Source of the DNA: Actinomycetes bacterium
GTDB lineage: Bacteria; Actinomycetota; Acidimicrobiia; Acidimicrobiales; Acidimicrobiaceae
Reading direction: 5' to 3'
Length of the DNA: 10,693 bases
Assembly: GCA_021790855.1 (NCBI GenBank)
Contig: JAJYFP010000012.1
Coordinates: 1-10,693, forward strand
The stretch's first letter is position 1. Each line of letters begins with the position of its first letter. Both the position numbers and the translations under genes were made by a program. Under the pieces are notes generated by a model. The model had not been told where the DNA came from, made no database searches, and worked only from the letters and a program-made list of their open reading frames with translations. Of the stretch, positions 6,838 through 10,693 are shown in pieces.

Positions 6838-6904
6838 TCCTCCGTAAGCACGTTTTCTATAACTGTGTTGCCTTGGTTAGAGTCAAGTGGACATCCACTG
6901 GACT
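6838..6904 (-). promoter_or_regulatory. Promoter of the GGDEF gene overlapped by a 24-bp dyad
   Basis: On the minus strand, TTGACT (6886-6881) and TATAGA (6861-6856) are separated by 19 nt; TTATAG gives 18 nt. The predicted transcript start near 6849 is just ahead of the GGAGGA Shine-Dalgarno (6843-6838). An imperfect palindrome at 6881-6904, AGTC-a-AGTGGA-CA-TCCACT-g-GACT, covers the whole -35 box, where a repressor or activator would be expected to bind. The hairpin form (5-bp stem, ACAT loop) could alternatively act on RNA entering from the PPK2 gene. Confidence 0.5.
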
Positions 6905-6939
6905 ACTTCGGCTAACTTTGAGTTTGGACTTTAGAGTTC

Positions 6940-6960
6940 ATCTATAAATATGTTATAGAT
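6940..6960 (-). terminator. Weak hairpin after the PPK2 gene
   Basis: ATCTATA (6940-6946) and TATAGAT (6954-6960) form an AT-rich 7-bp stem with a 7-nt loop, 14 nt past the PPK2 stop on the minus strand. There is no T-run, so termination is uncertain. Confidence 0.35.
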
Positions 6961-6974
6961 AGCGAAGAGTTTCT

Positions 6975-7826
6975 TTACTTTATCTTTTCAAGTTCTTCAC
7001 GCATCTGCATAATATTTTCCTTCTGTGCCTTAGGAAAGTGAGGATCAATCTCTTGCATTGTTTTCAAGACCACCGTCAACACGATGAAGTCGCGATACCA
7101 ACGATGGTCGGAAGGTACTATGTACCAGGGAGCTATGTCAGTCGAAGTCTCAGGTATCGTCTTTGCGTAGGCCGACTTATAAGCCTTGCGATTGTGTCGG
7201 GTTGCAAGGTCTGAAGTGGAGAACTTCCAGTTTTTATCTGGGGTATCTAGGCGTTCGAGGAGTCTTTTGTCCTGTTCTTTCTCACTTATGTCTAGATAGA
7301 ACTTCACTATGTGAACACCGTTTGCAGCTAGATGTGATTCGAACTCTAAGACGCTGTGAACTCGTCTCTTTATGGTGTCTTCTGGCAACGAGTTTGTAGC
7401 GCGGGGAACCAGGAGATCCTCGTAGTAAGAGCGATTAAAGATCGTGATCAGCCCAGTCTTCGGAGTTACTTTATGTGCTCGCCATAAAAAGTCGTGAGCG
7501 CTCTCTTCGGCAGTTGGGACTTTGAAGGAATGGACCTCAACCCCTTGCGGATTTACGCCCTCAAAGACCCTTCTAATGGTTGAGTCTTTGCCGGCGGTAT
7601 CGAGACCCTGAAGGACTATGAGCACCGAGTCTGTTGCCTGCGCCCAAAGCTTGGCTTGAAGGTTTTCGATCTCTGACTTTATGGAGGCAACTTTGGATCC
7701 TATATCATCCTTCGTTATACTTTTAGGAAGGACTGAAGGATCGAAGCCCTCAAAGAATCTATGATCACCTTTCTCCACGATAAAAGATGAGATAAACCTG
7801 TCTAACTTCTTGTGGGACTGAGTCAT
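6975..7826 (-). CDS. ppk2: Polyphosphate kinase 2 (PPK2), class III-like
   Basis: A 283-residue cytoplasmic enzyme that transfers phosphate between polyphosphate and nucleotides. The P-loop GLDTAGKDST is at 74-83. The Walker B region FNRSYYEDLLVPR is at 130-142. The lid with RLLERLDTPDKNWKFS runs 188-203. APWYIVPSDHRWYRD (232-246) and the closing DPHFP (261-265) are typical. The KNWKFS lid and APWYIVPSDH block are closest to class III enzymes, which phosphorylate AMP and ADP using polyphosphate; class assignment from motifs alone is tentative. The ATG at 7826 overlaps the hydratase stop as ATGA and no Shine-Dalgarno precedes it, so it depends on translation of the upstream gene. A weak hairpin follows the stop. 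Confidence 0.92.
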   Translation of the reverse strand: MTQSHKKLDRFISSFIVEKGDHRFFEGFDPSVLPKSITKDDIGSKVASIKSEIENLQAKLWAQATDSVLIVLQGLDTAGKDSTIRRVFEGVNPQGVEVHSFKVPTAEESAHDFLWRAHKVTPKTGLITIFNRSYYEDLLVPRATNSLPEDTIKRRVHSVLEFESHLAANGVHIVKFYLDISEKEQDKRLLERLDTPDKNWKFSTSDLATRHNRKAYKSAYAKTIPETSTDIAPWYIVPSDHRWYRDFIVLTVVLKTMQEIDPHFPKAQKENIMQMREELEKIK

Positions 7827-8278
7827 TGATAGTAGTTGAATAGCACTTGGGCGACTAGGGAAGGTTTTGCACTCCCTTCCACCTCCACGGTCACGTCTAT
7901 TGCGGACTGGACTCCGCCTCTGATCTCAGTCACTGAAGCAACCATTGCGCCTAACCTTATGTTTGATCCCGAAGGAACCGGGGATGGAAACCGAACCTTA
8001 TTAGTTCCATAGTTTACTCCCATGGTTACTCCACTTACTGTTAGAAGTTCAGGGAGCAATACGGGAATTAAAGATAATGTAAGGTATCCATGGGCGATGG
8101 TTTTACCAAAAGGTCCAGACTTGGCCATCTCAGGATCGGTATGTATCCACTGGTGGTCACCGGTAGCCTCGGCAAACGCACTTATCTGAGCTTGTGTGAT
8201 TAGATGCCACGATGTGTACCCCAAGTGCTTCCCAACAATATCTCTTAGACCCTGTATGCCGTCAATCTTTGTAGTCAT
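7823..8278 (-). CDS. MaoC-type (R)-specific enoyl-CoA hydratase
   Basis: A 151-residue single hot-dog domain protein. The hydratase 2 motif runs ATGDHQWIHTDPEMAKSGPFG (38-58), then TIAHGYLTLS (60-69). D41 and H46 are the catalytic pair, matching Asp/His in actinobacterial homologues such as Rv0130. It would add water to trans-2-enoyl-CoA to give (R)-3-hydroxyacyl-CoA. Length matches single-domain members. The ATG at 8278 has no clear Shine-Dalgarno. A -10-like TATGGT (8295-8290) would place the transcript start about five nt upstream, suggesting a nearly leaderless mRNA; no good -35 was found. It overlaps PPK2 by four bases, although the two enzymes have no obvious shared pathway. Confidence 0.92.
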   Translation of the reverse strand: MTTKIDGIQGLRDIVGKHLGYTSWHLITQAQISAFAEATGDHQWIHTDPEMAKSGPFGKTIAHGYLTLSLIPVLLPELLTVSGVTMGVNYGTNKVRFPSPVPSGSNIRLGAMVASVTEIRGGVQSAIDVTVEVEGSAKPSLVAQVLFNYYQ

Positions 8279-8469
8279 GTGTTATTTCTACCATAGAGAC
8301 GACTCGTATGCTACTTGAGGGTGCGATAATGAGTTGAAGAATGGTTGTGTGTCTAAAGTTGTGTAGATTGGCCACGGAGTCTTTCAAACTGTGTCTACCT
8401 TAGGATATGGTTATAGAACCGTCATTGACTTTTGATCTTTATCTACTCGGCGACCCTAACCTTTGATAG

Positions 8470-9267
8470 TTAGCATCCACCTGGAGGACCAAAGGCTCCT
8501 TGACCCAAAGAGGGGTTGTCTACATAGCCTACATTGGCACTTCGAGATATTGCTCCCAAGTGTACGACGTAGTAGACCCCTCTCCAAGATATCAGGGACT
8601 CGATTCCAATGGAGTGGACCACTCCATTTATTGAGTAGACGAGCCTTGAGCCTGGCAGGTGCCAATAGCCCAACTTGTTGTAACAGTATCCAGGTACGAT
8701 CCAAGCCGCATTGTTATTTGGAGTAGCAACGTAAAGAAATTTCGGGTCGTTTCCTTGAGAGAAGATAAGGTTATGTGCAGCTTCGATATCCATGGTGTAG
8801 TGCTCAATGAGGCGATAGGCGTAGTCTGGTCCAGGATCGGAGATGGATTTAATCTGAAGATACGCGGCCAGAGGAAAAAACGCTTGTGTAGCGAAAGCCA
8901 TGTCGTCGTTGACAATTCCTAGCCAGAGGTCTTGCATCATCTGTTTGAACTGCGCTGTCGAGGTTGATGGCTGGGCCGTTGTCTGCGGAAGGGTGCCCGG
9001 GTCAACTGTGGTAGCTGTCGACGAACTAGCCGTGGTGGTCGACGGACTAGCAGTGGTAGTCGACGGTAGGGTAGAGGGAGCGACTAGGGTTGTTTCACTT
9101 TTTTTCACCGATTTGGTCGTTGTTGGAAAGCTTGGTGGAGCTGTGAGTCCACAACTTGACAAAATGATGGCGGCGATAGGTAGGAAAAGTTTCGCCCTGT
9201 TAGCCCTGGTTGTGGAGTGATCGCGAGTTGGAGTGTTGAGGAAAAGTCTTAGCAAACTGATTAGCAC
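8470..9267 (-). CDS. Predicted lipoprotein with Ser/Thr-rich linker
   Basis: The 265-residue protein has a basic N-region (R21-K26), a hydrophobic stretch (LFLPIAAIIL, 27-36) and a lipobox LSSC with C39 as the probable lipidated cysteine. From about 42 to 105 it is a Ser/Thr/Pro/Ala linker with repeated TTTASPSTTT units, probably an extended spacer from the membrane. A globular domain of about 160 residues follows, rich in aromatic residues (FFPLAAYLQIK; GYCYNKLGYWHLPGSRLVY; SWRGVYYVVHLG). I do not recognise it as a named family. The chain ends in PPGGC, an unpaired terminal cysteine besides C194. The GTG start at 9267 has no Shine-Dalgarno, but a -10-like TAATAT lies six nt upstream, so it may be leaderless; the long N-terminus before the signal leaves later starts possible. 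Confidence 0.75.
   Translation of the reverse strand: MLISLLRLFLNTPTRDHSTTRANRAKLFLPIAAIILSSCGLTAPPSFPTTTKSVKKSETTLVAPSTLPSTTTASPSTTTASSSTATTVDPGTLPQTTAQPSTSTAQFKQMMQDLWLGIVNDDMAFATQAFFPLAAYLQIKSISDPGPDYAYRLIEHYTMDIEAAHNLIFSQGNDPKFLYVATPNNNAAWIVPGYCYNKLGYWHLPGSRLVYSINGVVHSIGIESLISWRGVYYVVHLGAISRSANVGYVDNPSLGQGAFGPPGGC
9008..9070. repeat. Degenerate tandem repeat encoding the Ser/Thr linker
   Basis: Three decaying copies (24, 21 and 18 nt; starting at 9008, 9032 and 9053) share GTGGT(A/G)..GTCGACG on the plus strand. On the coding (minus) strand they give the TTTASPSTTT-like linker of the lipoprotein. All lengths are multiples of three, so unit gain or loss would keep the frame. Confidence 0.75.
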
Positions 9268-9273
9268 AAAACG

Positions 9274-9310
9274 ATATTAGTTCGAGAGGTGGTGTTGTAC
9301 CTTTGTAAAG
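9274..9310. promoter_or_regulatory. Divergent control region between lipoprotein and queF
   Basis: On the minus strand, TAATAT (9279-9274) stands six nt before the lipoprotein GTG, a leaderless arrangement. The dyad CTTTGTAAAG (9301-9310) lies about where that promoter's -35 would be. I could not pick out a clear plus-strand promoter for queF in 9268-9340. Confidence 0.35.
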
Positions 9311-9346
9311 ACCCATTTGCGTCGGAGAGAGGTTCAGGAGGCACTC

Positions 9347-9370
9347 ATGGAGCAAAAACTACTCCAGTAG
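9347..9370 (+). CDS. Putative seven-codon leader peptide upstream of queF
   Basis: ATG at 9347 opens a seven-codon frame, MEQKLLQ, ending in TAG at 9368-9370. It has the best Shine-Dalgarno of the window: AGGAGG (9336-9341), five nt before the ATG. Part of the frame lies in a small hairpin, TGGAG (9348-9352)/CTCCA (9362-9366). queF begins 60 nt later with a weaker signal. A strong ribosome site on so short a frame suggests a regulatory leader. The peptide has no Tyr, His, Asn or Asp codon, so direct sensing of queuosine-decoded codons is not apparent. Confidence 0.45.
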   Translation: MEQKLLQ

Positions 9371-9430
9371 AGCTTTATAGATAAATGGAAACTAAAGTAA
9401 TTGGGCGAGTAAAGAAAGGACAGAGGGCAC

Positions 9431-9907
9431 GTGGTGGACAGTGAACTTACTCATCTAGGGAGTGGAAGCACTAAGTACAGCTATGACTCTCCGGATAAGG
9501 GAATTCTTGAGGTCTTCAATAGCCCAAGGCAGGGCGCTTACTTCGTGGTCGGTTTGGAGTGCTTTGAGTTTACTAGCCTATGTCCAATCACTAGTCAACC
9601 GGACTTTGGCCAGATTCATATCCTTTATGTTCCTGGTGATCTGTGTGTGGAGAGCAAGTCTTTAAAACTGTATCTGGGCGCATATAGAAATCATGGCGCA
9701 TTTCACGAAGACTGCGTCAATACGATACTTGAGGACCTCGTTAGCGTTATGGACCCTATCTATCTTCGTGTCCTAGGAGACTTCAATGCACGCGGAGGTA
9801 TAGCCATAAAACCGTTGGCGTTGAAGTGGAAAACGTCTTTGAACGCAGAGGACAAGGAACAGGTGTCCGAGATGGTGAGTAGCTACGACCGTCTATCGCT
9901 GCGATGA
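9431..9907 (+). CDS. queF: NADPH-dependent 7-cyano-7-deazaguanine reductase (QueF)
   Basis: A 158-residue, single-domain (B. subtilis-type) QueF that reduces preQ0 to preQ1 on the queuosine tRNA-modification pathway. The nucleophile C51 is in FTSLCPITSQPDF (47-59), with the paired D58. The NADPH-binding family motif ESKSLKLYL is at 74-82, and substrate-binding H92-E93 is in AFHED. RGGIAIKP closes the core (121-128). The motif usually reads TGQPD, and Gly is Ser here. GTG at 9431 is followed directly by a second GTG at 9434. GAGGG (9423-9427) sits six nt before the second and only three before the first, so 9434 is the likelier start. A membrane transporter for queuosine precursors follows after 16 nt, suggesting an operon. 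Confidence 0.93.
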   Translation: MVDSELTHLGSGSTKYSYDSPDKGILEVFNSPRQGAYFVVGLECFEFTSLCPITSQPDFGQIHILYVPGDLCVESKSLKLYLGAYRNHGAFHEDCVNTILEDLVSVMDPIYLRVLGDFNARGGIAIKPLALKWKTSLNAEDKEQVSEMVSSYDRLSLR

Positions 9908-9923
9908 GGCCAGGTAAAGAGCT

Positions 9924-10502
9924 GTGAGAGATAGTACAAAAACGGCACGATATCTCGGCGTGTTGGCCTTTTCGATATACGTTCTAGTTATCGTTGGTGC
10001 CAACTGGATGATAGCTCATATCGGAACGCCAATCCCTGGCGGACACGTTCTTCCCGTCGGTTTTGGATTAGAGGCCCCTTCAGGTGTCTACTTAGCAGGT
10101 GTAGCGTTCATAGCCAGAGACTTCGTTCAACGAGCGTTAGGAACACGGTTTGGCTTTATCGCCGTCATCGTAGGGGCAATAGTCTCTGTCTTTGTCTCTA
10201 CTCCTACTTTGGCGTTTGCCTCTGGTCTTACCTTCTTGGTCTCTGAAAGTACCGATTTTCTAATTTTTACTCCTTTACAGAGGAAGAACTTTCCAGTAGC
10301 AGTTTTTATCGCCGGTGTCATCTCTGATGTCGTAGACTCTTTTTTGTTTCTAACTCTAGCTCACATCCCTTTGCAGGAGGCGTTCTTGGGTCAGGTCGTG
10401 GGTAAGACGTGGGTAACTCTTGTCGGAGCCGCTGTCTCGTACCTCTTGCGGAGATCCAGAACCTTTGGTGTTCGTACGCAAGGAGCGAGTCGAGCTGCCT
10501 AG
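9924..10502 (+). CDS. VUT family (YhhQ-like) queuosine-precursor transporter
   Basis: A 192-residue membrane protein with about six hydrophobic segments. Family landmarks include PVGFGLEAPSGVYLAGVAFIARDFVQ (44-69), the LVSESTDFLIFTPLQ segment (105-119) with acidic D111, D135 and D138 in VISDVVDS, and GQVVGK (156-161). E. coli YhhQ of this family imports preQ0 and preQ1, and related members take up queuine or queuosine. Adjacency to queF makes preQ0 import followed by reduction the simplest role. The GTG at 9924 has only a poor Shine-Dalgarno. A seven-codon frame starting in the queF stop (ATGA, 9904) ends overlapping this GTG (GTGA), which could carry ribosomes across the gap. The positively charged tail (RRSRTFGVR) would face the cytoplasm. 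Confidence 0.88.
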   Translation: MRDSTKTARYLGVLAFSIYVLVIVGANWMIAHIGTPIPGGHVLPVGFGLEAPSGVYLAGVAFIARDFVQRALGTRFGFIAVIVGAIVSVFVSTPTLAFASGLTFLVSESTDFLIFTPLQRKNFPVAVFIAGVISDVVDSFLFLTLAHIPLQEAFLGQVVGKTWVTLVGAAVSYLLRRSRTFGVRTQGASRAA

Positions 10503-10562
10503 GGAGAGAGCCGTTTGGGAGTACTGTAGCGAGTGTTTACCGATTCGGTTACATTTGTTTAA

Positions 10563-10693
10563 GTGAAGATAGAAAAACCCACTAACCCAATCAGCCTCCA
10601 AAAAGAGGTCGAGAGGTTTGGATCAGTAGTATTGAAGACGACTGGTAAAAAGTCGGGAATGAATCAACTTCCGCTTTTGGCTCGTCAGATGAT
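10563..10693 (+). CDS. Partial gene, probable F420-dependent nitroreductase family protein
   Basis: A reading frame starting at GTG 10563, right after an in-frame TAA, stays open to the window edge (43 complete codons). It contains GSVVLKTTGKKSGMNQLPLL, which resembles the N-terminal VLLLTTTGRKSGxxRxxPL block that binds cofactor in deazaflavin-dependent nitroreductases (Ddn/DUF385). Members bind F420 and reduce quinones or nitro compounds. Residues after this block are cut off, so the assignment rests on one motif. A -10-like TACATT (10550-10555) lies seven nt upstream, suggesting a leaderless GTG start. Confidence 0.55.
   Translation, partial: MKIEKPTNPISLQKEVERFGSVVLKTTGKKSGMNQLPLLARQM

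Noticed and set aside
6826..7835. Shared 11-mer ATTGATAGTAG at 6826-6836 and 7825-7835, next to the GGDEF and PPK2 starts
   Set aside because: Sits at different positions relative to the start codons and has no symmetry; probably coincidence.
8900..9220. Plus-strand 106-codon frame opposite the lipoprotein with VVVDGLAVVVDGR-like repeats
   Set aside because: Its repeats are only the reverse of the Ser/Thr linker codons; the lipoprotein frame has a lipobox and a coherent domain.
9301..9430. preQ1 riboswitch upstream of queF
   Set aside because: I looked for the short pseudoknot pattern with an A-rich tail and found no matching stems; only a small hairpin within the leader frame is present.
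9385..9444. A 19-codon basic frame (METKVIGRVKKG...) overlapping the queF start
   Set aside because: No ribosome site and out of frame with queF; the leader at 9347 has much better signals.

Overview
The window looks like chromosomal DNA from a moderate-GC actinobacterium. The lineage clues are a WhiB-type iron-sulfur protein, a menaquinone gene pair, a gene fragment at the right edge resembling F420-dependent (deazaflavin) nitroreductases, heavy use of GTG/TTG starts, and several genes with promoter-like sequence right against the start codon (leaderless or nearly so). An acidimicrobial lineage (Acidithrix/Ferrimicrobium type) would fit the base composition, but this is inference and no rRNA or tRNA is present to confirm it.

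Layout, left to right. 1-215 is intergenic with a dyad just before whiB. whiB (216-506, +) is followed by a 12-bp perfect inverted repeat. 507-1102 is non-coding and contains the decayed right end of an IS200/IS605-type (IS1341/tnpB) element on the minus strand. A large DUF2079 membrane protein (1103-2713, +) converges on the next block, with tandem hairpins between them.

The minus-strand block 2861-9267 reads, in transcription order: a Ser/Thr-rich lipoprotein (9267-8470); a MaoC-type (R)-enoyl-CoA hydratase overlapping a class III-like PPK2 polyphosphate kinase by ATGA (8278-6975); a membrane GGDEF diguanylate cyclase with a small membrane zinc-ribbon protein (6807-5605); then a two-HTH MerR-family regulator, menG and menF with overlapping ends (5548-2861). 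The spacing and promoter-like sequences suggest four transcription units.

The plus strand resumes at 9347 with a putative seven-codon leader peptide, queF (preQ0 reductase), and a VUT/YhhQ-family transporter of the kind that imports queuosine precursors. queF plus VUT reads as a small 7-deazaguanine salvage and modification unit. The window ends inside a gene open to the edge (10563 onward), probably an F420-dependent nitroreductase/quinone reductase.

The genes are mostly recognisable families. The least described material is regulatory: the queF leader ORF, the 24-bp dyad on the GGDEF promoter, the unclear GGDEF start, the palindrome upstream of the MerR-men operon, and the transposon relic. 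I do not see a defence island, CRISPR array or an obviously new multi-gene system.
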